Assembly: GCF_022664455.2 (NCBI RefSeq)
Contig: NZ_JAKRKC020000001.1
Location: forward strand, 1,240,001-1,304,000
Source: Actinomadura luzonensis
GTDB taxonomy: Bacteria; Actinomycetota; Actinomycetes; Streptosporangiales; Streptosporangiaceae
Direction of reading: 5' to 3'
DNA: 64,000 bases
Shown: piece by piece, positions 8,493 to 16,998 of the stretch
Layout: each line of letters begins with the position of its first letter
Numbering within the stretch: the first letter of the stretch is position 1
Notes under the pieces: generated by a model
Told to the model about the DNA's origin: nothing
The model's database searches: none
What the model saw: only the letters and a program-made list of their open reading frames with translations
Made by a program: the position numbers and the translations under genes

Positions 8493-9164
8493 CTATCCGA
8501 GGAGCGAGCGACAGGCCAAGTTGCGGATTCGGAACTCAGGTTGGGAAGGCGGGAAGAGTTCGTCGCACGCCGCGATATCTTCCAGCACCTCCGGATTCCT
8601 GTCTCTGATGCGTGGTTCGTTGTTCGAGCTCCTTTTCGGACGCTCAGCAGGAACCACGGTCTTCATGGACGGGGCCGGCGGTCCAGTTCGATAACGCTGG
8701 CGAGGCACGGCCGGCGGCGCTGGTCGGCGGTGGGGCCTCGGCGATTGCGCCTTGCGCTTGGACGTCTTGGGGGTGAGCCTGGGCGTCGTTGAGGACAGGG
8801 CTCGGGACGATGGAGACACAGACGGAGTGGACGCGACCGAGCGCCCGGCGACGCTCGGTGTGGGCGTCGGTGTCGAAGCGGCGCTCGATCGTGACGCGGC
8901 GCCATGCGTCACCCACGAACCCGCCCAGAAGCTGAAGGCCAGGCAACCCAGGAGACCCGCGACAAGCGCTGGCCGAGCCAGCCGACGCCGATCACGCAGC
9001 GGTGGTCGATCTGGCGGGGTCGGGGTCGAGTACCTCCGCCAGCCGAAAGTATCGGGCTCGGCACCACGCCGCGGGCGGTCCCGGAGGGGCAGGCCGTACG
9101 GCGGGCGCCGGCGCGGGCGGGGCTCGTTCGGCGACGGGGTGAGGCGGTTCTGGTCTTCTCGCAT
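8493..9164 (-). CDS. Single-pass membrane protein with Pro/Ser/Thr linker
   Basis: 223 residues: a basic Pro/Arg-rich cytoplasmic head, one membrane helix (about residues 86-105, ALVAGLLGCLAFSFWAG), a long Ser/Thr/Pro stalk, and a short C-terminal domain with two cysteines (IAACDELF and NLACRSLLG) that could pair outside the cell. Upstream of, and in the same direction as, the WXG100 pair (174 bp gap), so perhaps co-expressed. Function unknown. Confidence 0.6.
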   Translation of the reverse strand: MREDQNRLTPSPNEPRPRRRPPYGLPLRDRPRRGAEPDTFGWRRYSTPTPPDRPPLRDRRRLARPALVAGLLGCLAFSFWAGSWVTHGAASRSSAASTPTPTPSVAGRSVASTPSVSPSSRALSSTTPRLTPKTSKRKAQSPRPHRRPAPPAVPRQRYRTGPPAPSMKTVVPAERPKRSSNNEPRIRDRNPEVLEDIAACDELFPPSQPEFRIRNLACRSLLG

Positions 9165-9299
9165 GATCCTCCCTACGTGCCGTCCATGCCTGCCAGGGTG
9201 CCGCAGCGTACCTACATCCAGCGGGAATGACTCGGCAAAGACAGCGGTGAAGGCGAACCGGCCCCGCGATGAGCAGGACCGGAAGCAGGTGAAATGTGG

Positions 9300-10664
9300 C
9301 TACGTGTCCAGGGCGTCGTTGATCTTGCCGTTGATGTGCTCCTGCTGACCGTCCACGCACTTGGCATAGACCCGCAGCAGGACGTCAACGCTGTGTCCGG
9401 CCCTCTTGGCAACCTCCGGGGCCGGGACACCGGCGTTCAGCCAGAGCGACACGGCCGCATGGCGAAGGTCGTACGGCCGAGCAGCCAGCGACGAGGCGAC
9501 CTGCGACGGAGTGAGGGCGAGCTTGCGGGTCTCCTGCCAGACGTAGGAATGCGCCGAGCTGGAGTAGGTGCCGCCGGTGCCGGTGCTGAAGATCCGGCCG
9601 TCCTTCGCGGTGCCGTACTCGCCGATGTGCTCGCGGAGCATGGCGACCAGGACGGGCGGGATCGGGATCTCTCTGGTCTCCTTGTTCGCCCGGTGCTTGA
9701 GGCTGCGTGACTCGTGGGTCTGGCCGGAGTCGGTCCAGCGCTTGACCCCCTGGGGTCGTGCGTTCTCCAGGACGATCAGGCCCCAGCCCGTCTCAGGCAG
9801 CATGCAGTTCCTCAGCCGCAAGTCCGCCGCCTCCTCCGGTCGGAGGGCGGCGTAGTAGATGCAGGCGAACAGGGCTTTGAGCCGGGGACCGCGCTTGCGG
9901 CCCACCTTGGGCACGGCATCGAGGAGTGCGCGTGCTTGGGCGGGATTGACGACCGTGCGGGGGTCGATCACCGTGACGGCCTTGGGCGCAATCCACTTGA
10001 TCTCATCCAGGGGGTTGCTGCCGAACAGCTTCTGCTCGACCGCGTGCTCCAGAAGGTGATGCAGGATGGCCCGCTTACGCCGTACCGTGTTCGCGCCCGC
10101 CGGCGAACCGGCGAAAGTGACCGAGATGGCGTCGAGAGCCACCCGAAGGACATGCGGCTCCTTCAGCTCGGACAGCGGAAGGGACGCCCGTTCCAACCAG
10201 CCGAGAGCCACCGTTTGTGCCGCGGTCAGGTCCGCCCGCCTCTTCTCCGGGAGAAGCGCATGGATGCGGAGTACCTCCCGCAGGTTCTCATCTGCAGGAC
10301 GGTGCGGCGCCTTGGCCACCAATGCCGGAATCAGCGAAAGGAGTGCGTAGGCGTCGGTCTCCCGGGTTCGGGCCGCCGAGGAGGTCCAGCGGCGAAGTAC
10401 GTACGCCTGAGCGAACTCGAAGAACGTCGGTCCGGAGGACGCACGGGCCAGCATCGACACCGGCAGCCCGGTGGCGACGTCGAACTCCTCCCCTGTCTTG
10501 GCGGCCTGCCGAAGGTCGGACATGAACGCGTTGGCCAGGCCCCTGGTTCGGAAGCTCTTCGACTTCTGCTTGCCTGCGACACGCCAGCGGGCGATGAACG
10601 TGGGCGTGTCCCGGTCGGTGCGGTGCTGGATCTCGCCGAGCTTCACGTCGTACGTGGTGTTCAC
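9300..10664 (-). CDS. int: Site-specific tyrosine recombinase (integrase)
   Basis: 454 residues from GTG 10664. The N-terminal half holds arm-binding and core-binding SAM-like helices. The catalytic half shows the first Arg in YYAALRPEE (about 275), a Lys region, YDLRHA (Arg about 401; the first His of HxxR is Tyr), GHS (His about 424) and the nucleophile Tyr in LLRVYAKC (about 433). This set defines the integrases of pSAM2-type AICEs that use tRNA 3' ends. It overlaps xis by GTGA and is the last gene of the long tra-rep-xis-int transcription unit. It lies 7.4 kb from the tRNA copy, unusually far for this class. Confidence 0.92.
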   Translation of the reverse strand: MNTTYDVKLGEIQHRTDRDTPTFIARWRVAGKQKSKSFRTRGLANAFMSDLRQAAKTGEEFDVATGLPVSMLARASSGPTFFEFAQAYVLRRWTSSAARTRETDAYALLSLIPALVAKAPHRPADENLREVLRIHALLPEKRRADLTAAQTVALGWLERASLPLSELKEPHVLRVALDAISVTFAGSPAGANTVRRKRAILHHLLEHAVEQKLFGSNPLDEIKWIAPKAVTVIDPRTVVNPAQARALLDAVPKVGRKRGPRLKALFACIYYAALRPEEAADLRLRNCMLPETGWGLIVLENARPQGVKRWTDSGQTHESRSLKHRANKETREIPIPPVLVAMLREHIGEYGTAKDGRIFSTGTGGTYSSSAHSYVWQETRKLALTPSQVASSLAARPYDLRHAAVSLWLNAGVPAPEVAKRAGHSVDVLLRVYAKCVDGQQEHINGKINDALDT

Positions 10665-10852
10665 GCAGCCTCCCGTCGAGAGTCGAGCCAAGCCGTGAGG
10701 TCGCTCCGCCAGACGCGGAGTTCGAGGTTGGGCAGCTGAACGCAGACCGGCGCCCGGCCGAGCTCGCGCCAGCGGTAGAAGGTGCGGCGGGAGACCCCGC
10801 CCAGCTCGGCGAGAACCTCTGGGACGGTCAGCAGGTCGTCACGACGGCTCAT
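10661..10852 (-). CDS. xis: Excisionase (MerR-like helix-turn-helix)
   Basis: 63 residues from ATG 10852. LLTVPEVLAELGG followed by SRRTFYRWRELG is the winged-helix HTH_17 signature of AICE excisionases; a WRSDLTAWL tail is typical. Its start overlaps the rep stop (ATGA) and its stop overlaps the int start (GTGA), so rep, xis and int are translationally coupled. It should bind near attP and steer the integrase toward excision. A longer frame to 10948 is open but that part reads antisense-like and lacks a ribosome site. Confidence 0.88.
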   Translation of the reverse strand: MSRRDDLLTVPEVLAELGGVSRRTFYRWRELGRAPVCVQLPNLELRVWRSDLTAWLDSRREAA

Positions 10853-12232
10853 CGAGCACCAGCCCGAGTGTCCGGGACGCCATGTCCGGTTATCGCTGCG
10901 GCGATGAGCTGGTCGCCGATGCTGTAGCCCTTGCCCGCGTAGGTCCACTCGCTGATCACGAGGACGGCGTCCTCGTCGAACAGGGGCAGCCGGCCGGTGG
11001 TGATCTCGTCGTTCCGGGCGTGCTGTTCACGGTCGGCCCGCAGTTCGCCGAGGGTGGTGGAGTAGCGGCGGGAGCGGGTGGAGAAGTGGCCCCGGAAGCC
11101 GAGCATGTGGGCCCAGTTGACGAGGCGGAGGTCAGCCAGTTCGGCGATGGCGCTGAGGCGCAGGCATTCGGCGATCAGGCGTTTTGGGTGGTCGCGGAGG
11201 TTGTAGGCGTCGAGGTCGTCCAGCGGGTTGACACGGCGGTCGAGGGTGCCGACGCATTCGGCGGCCTTGGTGGCGTACTTGGCGATGTAGCCGGCGACGG
11301 CCTGGTCCGTCAGGTCACCGTCGAGGGTGATGGGCCGGACGTCGAGCTGTTCGCCCCATCGCAGGACTCGTTCCGGCTCGTCGTCGTAGGCCGGGGCTTT
11401 GGCGGTGACGGCTGTGGCGGCCTGGCGGACGACGTGTGCGAGGGCGTCGGCGGTCGCCCAGGCCGGCGGCGGTGCGGCCGGACCGTCGGGGCCGTCGAGG
11501 CGGATGACGGCGTGGAAGTGGACGACGCCGCGGCGCTGGTATTCGGCGACCTTGGCGAAGGAGAGGGTGAGGTGCTCGCGGAGCTCCTTGAGCGTCAGGC
11601 CGCCGAGCTTGGCGAGGCGGCGGCGCAGAGCGTCCCCGAAGCGCTTCCACAGCAGCGGCGCCAGGGCGTTGAACAGGACGGAGCCGGTGTAGTCGTAGCA
11701 GTCGGGGCAGAGCGGTTCGCCGAGACGCGGGTCGTCCGGGCCGTGCTTGACCGTGCAGGACATGACGTGGCCGTGCGGGCAGGTCTCCGCGTCGCGGCGG
11801 GCGTGGCAGGGCAGGACCTTGCCGTTCTTCTCCCGTCGAGCGTGGACCGTTCCGAAGCTGGGTGCGGTGAGGGTGACGAAGAGCGTGGGGTGCGCGGTCA
11901 CTGTCTCGGGAACGCCCTTGCCGCCGACCAGGCCGGCGCGGATGAGGTGGTAGGTGTCGGCGCGGTAGACCTCGGCGCAGGCGGGGCAGCGGGAGGCGCG
12001 GCGGGTCTTGCAGGGCAGGCGCAGGATGCCGTCGGGCTCCTGTCGCGTCGTGTAGCGGTGGAGCAGCCGGCCGGTGGCGCGGTCGTAGTGCTCGACCTTG
12101 GCCGCGGAGGTGGATGGGCTGGCGGCAGCCGCCGGTGGCGCGGATCTGGGCCGCCCAGCGGTCGTAGTCCGGGGCGTTGAGTCGGGCGATCACGCCCGTG
12201 AGTACGTGCGGACTGCTGGTGCATGCGGGCAA
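10849..12232 (-). pseudogene. repSA: RepSA-type replication initiator, frameshifted
   Basis: The protein should start at TTG 12232 (AAAGGAGG nine bases upstream) with a conserved-looking N-terminus up to QPIHLRG. There the frame breaks. The continuation (VEHYDRATGRLLHRY, two CxxC zinc fingers, then TLFVTLTAPSFG, VHFHAVIRLDG and the long C-terminal half to 10849) is in the next frame. The break falls at about 12098-12103, at CCAAGG on the coding strand, one base too many. RepSA drives rolling-circle replication of excised AICEs; HFHAV is the metal-binding HUH-like motif. Either the element has lost autonomous replication, the sequence has an error, or recoding occurs. Confidence 0.8.
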
Positions 12233-12328
12233 GATGGAAGCCTCCTTTCGCTCGTTCGGGTGAGGGGATGGCTCCCGACCTGGCAGTCGTCTTGGCGGAT
12301 GTGCGGCCAGGCCGGGAGCGCTGCGCTC

Positions 12329-12442
12329 TCAGGCGCCGTGGTTGTCGATGCCGGTGCCGTCGCAGTGGGGACAGCGGTCGCGGTCGTCGTTCAGGCCGGT
12401 GCCGTTGCAGGTGCAGCAGCGGTAGTGCAGCAAGGTGATCAT
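12329..12442 (-). CDS. 37-residue zinc-knuckle protein
   Basis: ATG 12442 is preceded by GGAGGTGAG. The peptide contains CCTCNGTG and CPHCDGTG, two CxxCxGxG motifs as in DnaJ zinc domains. Such very small zinc-ribbon proteins are common between spd and rep genes of AICEs. Role unknown; perhaps binds DNA or Rep. Seven bases downstream of the next small gene. Confidence 0.7.
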   Translation of the reverse strand: MITLLHYRCCTCNGTGLNDDRDRCPHCDGTGIDNHGA

Positions 12443-12449
12443 GGGCGGC

Positions 12450-12611
12450 TCACCTCCTTTCGCGGGGTGTCGTGGTGAGGTAGATGCGCCAGTGGGAGGG
12501 CCTGCCGCGGTCGGGATAGAGGCGTGAGACGTCGGTGACGATGAAGTGCAGGCGGAGCCGGAACAGGGCGTCGATGACTTCGGCGCGGGTGCCGTCGAGG
12601 CGGATGCGCAT
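12450..12611 (-). CDS. Small AICE-conserved hypothetical protein
   Basis: 53 residues from ATG 12611 with a GGAGAG ribosome site. It begins MRIRLDGTRAEV and contains LHFIVTDVSRLYP and SHWRIYL, looking like a compact beta-alpha-beta fold. It lies in the same direction within the tra-rep operon. No function known to me. Confidence 0.6.
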   Translation of the reverse strand: MRIRLDGTRAEVIDALFRLRLHFIVTDVSRLYPDRGRPSHWRIYLTTTPRERR

Positions 12612-12627
12612 GGCGGGTCTCTCCTGA

Positions 12628-12969
12628 TCAGAGGTCGGGTGTCGGGTCGGGGTCGATGCAGCCGGTGTAACTCCTCTCGGCGGCGTGCCGGGCGCGGGCG
12701 GCGGCCAGCACGGCGACGGCGCGGTATTCCACAGGGCCGAAGCAGACCGAGGTGGCGTAGTGGCCGTACGGGGAGTCGTCGAAGTCGATGCGCGAGCCGA
12801 CGTAGGTGGCGATCTCGTCGATCTCGGCGCACATGACGTCGTCGCGGTCGTCGTCCGGGAAGTGATGGGCGACCACGTGGGAGGAGACGGGCACCTCGGG
12901 GTGAGCCTCCAGGAAGGCGGCCAGGTCGAGCAGTCCCTTGATGAGGTCGGTACGGCGGTCGCGGATCAT
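12628..12969 (-). CDS. AICE-conserved hypothetical protein
   Basis: 113 residues, acidic, with paired His (VVAHHFPDDDRDD) and two Cys (DDVMCAEID, SVCFGPVEYR). Predicted cytoplasmic. It sits between the DUF2637 gene and the small zinc gene in the long minus-strand operon. Not recognised as a named family; gene order suggests a plasmid-maintenance or transfer accessory. Confidence 0.6.
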   Translation of the reverse strand: MIRDRRTDLIKGLLDLAAFLEAHPEVPVSSHVVAHHFPDDDRDDVMCAEIDEIATYVGSRIDFDDSPYGHYATSVCFGPVEYRAVAVLAAARARHAAERSYTGCIDPDPTPDL

Positions 12970-12989
12970 CAGGTGATCTCCCTTCTGTG

Positions 12990-13607
12990 TCAGGCGGTGC
13001 GCAGGGTGTTGAGCAGGTCTGAGGCGAGTTGGCTGGACACGCCGAGATGGACGCGTAGGGCGTCGAGGGTGATGGGACGGCCGTGCTTGGCCTGGTGTTG
13101 GTCGGCGATGCGGCGGGCGTAGTCGAGGAGCGCCGGTGCCGGGCCGTCCTCCTGGTCGTCCCGCTCGTCAGCGAGAACGGGTTCCGGGACGGGCGCAGGT
13201 GCGGCTTCCGGAATCTCCGCCCCGGGGTGGGCGGCGCGGCGTTCGAGCATGGAGACGGCGAGCAGGAACGCGCCGGCCGGAGTGGCGGCGGTGATCCAGC
13301 CCCAGACGGTCGGAGCGGCTTGGGCGAGGTTGGCCGCCAGGGACAGGGTGATGCCGCCGATCAGAACCAGGACGGGCCAGGAGACCGCTCCGCGCCGGGT
13401 CCGGCCGGTCTTGGTGTCGCGCTGTCGTTCGCGGGCGGCCATGACGCAGGTCAGGTCGATGCAGATGGCGACCGCCCAGGACATCCAGCCGGTCTGGCCG
13501 TGCTCGGCGGCGGTGTCACGGATGTGGGTGAAGGAGCCAGCTCCGGCGATGAGGGCCAGAACGAGGACCGGACCGGTGTCGAGCAGCCAGCGGGCCAGGC
13601 GTCGCAT
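12990..13607 (-). CDS. spdB: DUF2637 (SpdB-like) membrane protein
   Basis: 205 residues with about four membrane helices in the first 130 residues (LLDTGPVLVLALIAGAG; WMSWAVAICIDLTCVMA; VLVLIGGITLSLAANLA; GAFLLAVSML), then an acidic Pro-rich linker and a C-terminal helix-turn-helix-like segment (ITLDALRVHLGVSSQLASDLL). This matches DUF2637 proteins, which include spread (Spd) proteins that help mycelial spread of conjugative elements. It lies 20 bp downstream of traB. Confidence 0.8.
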   Translation of the reverse strand: MRRLARWLLDTGPVLVLALIAGAGSFTHIRDTAAEHGQTGWMSWAVAICIDLTCVMAARERQRDTKTGRTRRGAVSWPVLVLIGGITLSLAANLAQAAPTVWGWITAATPAGAFLLAVSMLERRAAHPGAEIPEAAPAPVPEPVLADERDDQEDGPAPALLDYARRIADQHQAKHGRPITLDALRVHLGVSSQLASDLLNTLRTA

Positions 13608-13627
13608 CGGTGCCCTCCCTTCGGAAC

Positions 13628-14947
13628 TCAGGCGTTGACGGTGTCAGGCAGGTGACTGGTGATCTCGTCCCAGGACGGGGTGAGATGGGCGTGGGCGCGG
13701 GCCGCGTGTTCGGCGGTCTGCTCGGTGACGTAGAAGGAACGGGCGCGGTACCACTGACCGTCCTGTCCGGCGACGATGGCGACGCCGGGAGTCTCGGCCG
13801 GGATGGCGCGGGCGGAGACGAGAGCGGCAGGATCGAGGTCGCCGAGGGTCATGGTGGCGGTCTCGGGATCGTTGACGCGGTGACAGATCCGCCCGGAGCA
13901 CTGGGCCCGCAGAGCCGTGACACCGGGACCGAGGTCCGAGCCGATGCGCTGGCCGCAGCAGAACAGGTAGATGCCAAACGCGCGCCCGAGCTGCGCGACC
14001 CTGAGCAGCGCGGTCGAGGTCTTGGCGATCTCGTCCTTCTCGCTCTTGTCCGCCATCAGGTACAGCTCGGCCAGCTCGTCGACCAGGACCACGATCGGAA
14101 TGGGGCGGATGCCGGGCGGGAGCTGCCAGATGTTGCGGGCGCCGGCCTGACGGCACAAGCCCATCCGGTCGATCATCAGGCAAACGAGGTCCTCCAGGAG
14201 CGTGACCGACTCGGCGCGCGAGGTGGCCAGCGCGGACAGCCGGGACGCATACGGAGTGAACTCGACGCCGCCTTTGAGGTCGAAGCCGACCAGCGCCACG
14301 GGTTGCGGCGCGAGGCCGACGATCAGGGCGTTGGCGAGGTTCGATTTGCCGGACTGGGTCGCGCCCGCGTTGAGCCAGTGCGGCACGACGCGGAAGTCGA
14401 TGGTCCAGGGCCTGCCGTCCTCCAGCCGTCCTACGGTGACCGTGAGCAGGTCGGCAGAGGCAGGCAGGTGTTCGACCTTGACGAGGGGGTCGTAAACGGT
14501 GGCCATCAGCACCACCCGCCCCGGACGAGGCGAGGAGGCGCGGATGGCGTGAACGCCCCAGGAATGAGCCAGGGCTTCGGCGGCGTCGGCATAGTCGCCG
14601 GGTGTCTGGCCTTCCAGAGTGTGCAGGGTGACGCGCCAGCCGTGGCGGGTCGGCATGGGAAGCCACATGAACGGCTTGGTGTCCACCGCGATGCGCTGGA
14701 AGCGGCGCCTCACCCGGACGACTCCGGTGGAGGCGACCAGTCCGGGGACGGTGGTGAACCAGAAGCGTTGCCGCTTCTTGGTCAGCCCGCAGCCGAGCGC
14801 GACCCGTCGCCACGAGGCGCGGACGGACACGGCGGCGGCCGGATAGCGGAGCGCCAGCCAGAAGGAGCCGGGATGCCAGCGGCGCCAGGCCCACAGCCCG
14901 GCCGCGAGCGCGGCCAGGACTGCGAGCACGACGAGCGCGTCACGCAT
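13628..14947 (-). CDS. traB: FtsK/SpoIIIE-type conjugal transfer ATPase (TraB/TraSA-like)
   Basis: 439 residues from ATG 14947. One or two N-terminal membrane segments (about 5-20), then the RecA-like motor: Walker A GATQSGKS (195-202), Walker B IVVLVDEL (285-292) and an LLRVAQLGRAFGIYL region. Actinomycete TraB proteins are single hexameric pumps that move double-stranded DNA between mycelia, acting at a clt locus. The C-terminus (ITSHLPDTVN) is short, so the usual winged-helix gamma domain is not obvious. The start overlaps the upstream gene by eight bases. Confidence 0.92.
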   Translation of the reverse strand: MRDALVVLAVLAALAAGLWAWRRWHPGSFWLALRYPAAAVSVRASWRRVALGCGLTKKRQRFWFTTVPGLVASTGVVRVRRRFQRIAVDTKPFMWLPMPTRHGWRVTLHTLEGQTPGDYADAAEALAHSWGVHAIRASSPRPGRVVLMATVYDPLVKVEHLPASADLLTVTVGRLEDGRPWTIDFRVVPHWLNAGATQSGKSNLANALIVGLAPQPVALVGFDLKGGVEFTPYASRLSALATSRAESVTLLEDLVCLMIDRMGLCRQAGARNIWQLPPGIRPIPIVVLVDELAELYLMADKSEKDEIAKTSTALLRVAQLGRAFGIYLFCCGQRIGSDLGPGVTALRAQCSGRICHRVNDPETATMTLGDLDPAALVSARAIPAETPGVAIVAGQDGQWYRARSFYVTEQTAEHAARAHAHLTPSWDEITSHLPDTVNA

Positions 14948-15269
14948 CGGCGGTCTCCCGGACCGGGAGCAGGGCCGAGGCACGGTAGCTGATCCCCCAC
15001 CGGCCAGCGATCTCCCAGACGTAGCCGAGCAGGCCGACCGGGTTGATCTGATCGCCGACGCTGATGGGCGGCTCTCCGGTGGTGGCGATCTTGACGAGTT
15101 CGATCCGGCCGAACTCGTCCTCCACCGAGACGGTGACCTCGAAGACGGTGTTGCCGTTCTTGTCGGTCTTGATCTCGCCGGTGTCCCTGTTGAGCACCCG
15201 CGGGCGCGGGGCCTTGACGCAGGTGATGGCGAGCTTGGTGACGTCCACGGGAATCGGAACGGAACGCAT
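14940..15269 (-). CDS. SCO3933-family regulatory protein
   Basis: 109 residues, beginning MRSVPIPVDVTKLAITC and containing NRDTGEIKTDKNGNTVFEV, the pattern of the SCO3933 family found just upstream of tra genes in AICEs. All-beta fold predicted. It is the first gene of the minus-strand tra-rep-int unit, with a GGAGGTCACTGCC leader, and lies directly downstream of the divergent operator region. Confidence 0.75.
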   Translation of the reverse strand: MRSVPIPVDVTKLAITCVKAPRPRVLNRDTGEIKTDKNGNTVFEVTVSVEDEFGRIELVKIATTGEPPISVGDQINPVGLLGYVWEIAGRWGISYRASALLPVRETADA

Positions 15270-15304
15270 GGGCAGTGACCTCCTTATTCGTCCTGGTCAA
15301 CATA

Positions 15305-15355
15305 GTTGGCCTAGTTGGCTCGGTTGTCAACGTCCTCTCGGTTGGCTTGGTTGTC
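15305..15355. promoter_or_regulatory. Repeated operator between tra operon and GntR gene
   Basis: GTTGGCTCGGTTGTC at 15314-15328 and GTTGGCTTGGTTGTC at 15341-15355 are near-identical direct repeats (27-bp spacing), with a third, partial GTTGGCCTAGTTGGC at 15305-15319. They lie in the 109-bp gap between divergent genes, the usual position of KorSA/TraR operators that silence tra genes. Confidence 0.7.
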
Positions 15356-15378
15356 GTTTCGTGGTGTGATGGACTGCG

Positions 15379-15747
15379 ATGGTCAAGAACACCGGGCGCC
15401 CCGGCTACCTGCAGATCGCCGACGATCTCCGAGCGCAGATCCGCGGCGGCTCCCTCGCGCCCGGCAGTCCACTGCCGTCCACCGCCCAGCTCTCCGAGCA
15501 GTACGACGCTTCGCTGTCGGTCGTGAAGATGGCCGTCGGCATCCTGCGCAACGAAGGGCTCGTGATCGGCCAGCAGGGCAAGGGCGTCTTCGTCCGCGAT
15601 CTCGACGAGAACCCGGCCGCGGGCGACCTGGCCGGCGAGGTGGCCGAACTGCGGTCCACAGTCCAGGACCTGTCGGCGCGACTGGCCAAGGTCGAGGAGC
15701 AGTTGACTACGTCCACGACACGCCGCTCCGGACGTAGCAGCCGGTGA
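15379..15747 (+). CDS. korSA: GntR-family repressor (KorSA-like)
   Basis: 122 residues. A winged helix-turn-helix covers residues 8-72 (YLQIADDLRAQIRGG, LPSTAQLSEQYDAS, VKMAVGILRNEGLV, GKGVFV). The rest is a short coiled coil (VAELRSTVQDLSARLAKVEEQL) in place of an effector domain, fitting the small KorSA/TraR regulators of AICEs. Divergent from the tra operon with the operator repeats between, so it probably represses transfer, replication, xis and int. The 3' end overlaps a convergent small gene by 41 bp. Confidence 0.82.
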   Translation: MVKNTGRPGYLQIADDLRAQIRGGSLAPGSPLPSTAQLSEQYDASLSVVKMAVGILRNEGLVIGQQGKGVFVRDLDENPAAGDLAGEVAELRSTVQDLSARLAKVEEQLTTSTTRRSGRSSR

Positions 15748-15898
15748 CCTTCCGCGCCAGCGACGCCGACGCCCCGTCCGGACGCTGACGCAGGGTCAGC
15801 GCCTTGTCCTCGCGGCGGATGCCGACCAGGACCATGGTGTAGCCCACCAGCAGCGCGGTGCCGAGAACCCCGGCGACGATCAGCGGGATCGCGGTCAT
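15707..15898 (-). CDS. Small single-pass membrane protein
   Basis: 63 residues from ATG 15898: one membrane helix near the N-terminus (IPLIVAGVLGTALLVGYTMVLVG), then a basic cytoplasmic tail. The start overlaps the preceding small zinc-protein gene (ATGA). Probably an AICE spread or regulatory accessory; no function known. Confidence 0.55.
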   Translation of the reverse strand: MTAIPLIVAGVLGTALLVGYTMVLVGIRREDKALTLRQRPDGASASLARKVTGCYVRSGVSWT

Positions 15899-16101
15899 GA
15901 CCAGATCACCCCCGACGCGGCCAGGCCGCGAGGAGCGCGCGGCGGACGGCGCGTCCCGCCGTGTCGCTTGTCGCCCTTGCGCTTGGCGGTCTGCTTCCTG
16001 AGCCAGCTCCCCCGCGCCCGGCACTTGCAGCAGCGCGTCTCTCCCTTGCCGAGCAACGCACCGCACTCGCAAGCGGGCTCCGGGTGGATGTCGTGGTTCA
16101 T
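15895..16101 (-). CDS. Small basic zinc-ribbon protein
   Basis: 68 residues from ATG 16101 with an AAGGAGAGG leader. CECGALLGKGETRCCKC gives a four-cysteine zinc ribbon, followed by a very basic tail (RKQTAKRKGDKRHGG). Suggests nucleic-acid binding. Translationally coupled to the downstream membrane peptide; divergent from the XRE/PLD regulator. Confidence 0.6.
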   Translation of the reverse strand: MNHDIHPEPACECGALLGKGETRCCKCRARGSWLRKQTAKRKGDKRHGGTRRPPRAPRGLAASGVIWS

Positions 16102-16201
16102 GGTGATCACCTCTCCTTTCGGTCGTTCCGGTGTTTCCTTGTGACACCAAGATTGCGACGGAGAGTGAGGACGAGATCACTACACGACGGGACATGTTCA
16201 A

Positions 16202-16238
16202 GACGTCCGGCCTACGATGGTCCAGATCCCCGGACGTC
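16202..16238. promoter_or_regulatory. Inverted repeat with GACGTC cores upstream of XRE/PLD gene
   Basis: GACGTCCGG (16202-16210) and CCGGACGTC (16230-16238) form a perfect 9-bp inverted pair with a 19-base spacer, ending 16 bp before the start codon. GGACGTC cores also occur upstream of the paralogue at 19641-19660, which suggests one shared regulator. Confidence 0.55.
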
Positions 16239-16254
16239 CCCCGGAGCAGGTGAA

Positions 16255-16995
16255 ATGGCGAACGAACGGCTGCGTGCCGCCCTTCTGCAGAAGGGCGTGA
16301 GCATCACTGACCTGGCCGACGCGATCCAGGTCGATCCCAAAACGGTCGAACGATGGATCACCAAGGGACGCGCGCCGTACCGAAAGCACCGATTCGCGGT
16401 GGCTTCTTACCTCGGCGCCGAGGAGACGTACCTCTGGCCGGAGGCCCTGACCCGCGAGCAGGTCGCCTCAGCGTCCGAGTCGGAGATCGTCACGGTCTAT
16501 CCGCATCGCTGGGCCGTGCCCCGGGACGTGTGGGGACGTCTGTTCGCGAGCGCGTCCGAGGAGATCGGCGTGCTGGTCTACAGCGGCTTGTTCCTCGCGG
16601 ACGACGCCGGCATGGTGCGCATGTTCGCCGAGAAGGCCGCCGCCGGCGTCCGCGTCCGCATCCTGCTCGGCGACCCGGACTGCGACGAGGTGGCCCAGCG
16701 CGGCGAGGACGAGGGCATCGGCGACGGCATGGCCTCCAAGATCCGCAACGTCATGGTCCTCTACCGGCCTCTACTGGGACGCCCGAACGTCGAGTTCCGG
16801 CTGCACGCCACCGTCCTGTACAACTCGATCTACCGCGCGGACGACCAGTTCCTCGTCAACACGCACGTCTACGGCGTCCCGGCCGGCAACGCCCCGGTCC
16901 TCCACCTCCGCAGGGTCATCGGCGGGGACATGGTCGCCACCTACGCCGAGAGCTTCGAACGCGTCTGGGACGGCGCCCGACCGATAGGTTCCTGA
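16255..16995 (+). CDS. XRE-type HTH protein with phospholipase-D-like domain (copy 1)
   Basis: 246 residues from ATG 16255. The N-terminus is a Cro/C1-type helix-turn-helix (ITDLADAIQVDPKTVERWITKG). From about residue 80 a PLD-like fold follows (GVLVYSGLFLADDAGM, VRVRILLGDPD, LHATVLYNSIYRADDQFLVN). The HKD-type signature is present only as H-x-T with Asn and Asp; the catalytic Lys is missing, so it may be a ligand- or DNA-binding relic rather than a nuclease. Three bases upstream of the Nudix gene, hence one operon. Paralogue at 19706-20440. Confidence 0.75.
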   Translation: MANERLRAALLQKGVSITDLADAIQVDPKTVERWITKGRAPYRKHRFAVASYLGAEETYLWPEALTREQVASASESEIVTVYPHRWAVPRDVWGRLFASASEEIGVLVYSGLFLADDAGMVRMFAEKAAAGVRVRILLGDPDCDEVAQRGEDEGIGDGMASKIRNVMVLYRPLLGRPNVEFRLHATVLYNSIYRADDQFLVNTHVYGVPAGNAPVLHLRRVIGGDMVATYAESFERVWDGARPIGS

Positions 16996-16998
16996 GCC

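Noticed and set aside
10882..12180. 432-residue Gly/Val/Asp-rich plus-strand frame
   Set aside because: Antisense of rep; the repetitive GVE/DV composition is typical of the opposite strand of high-GC genes.
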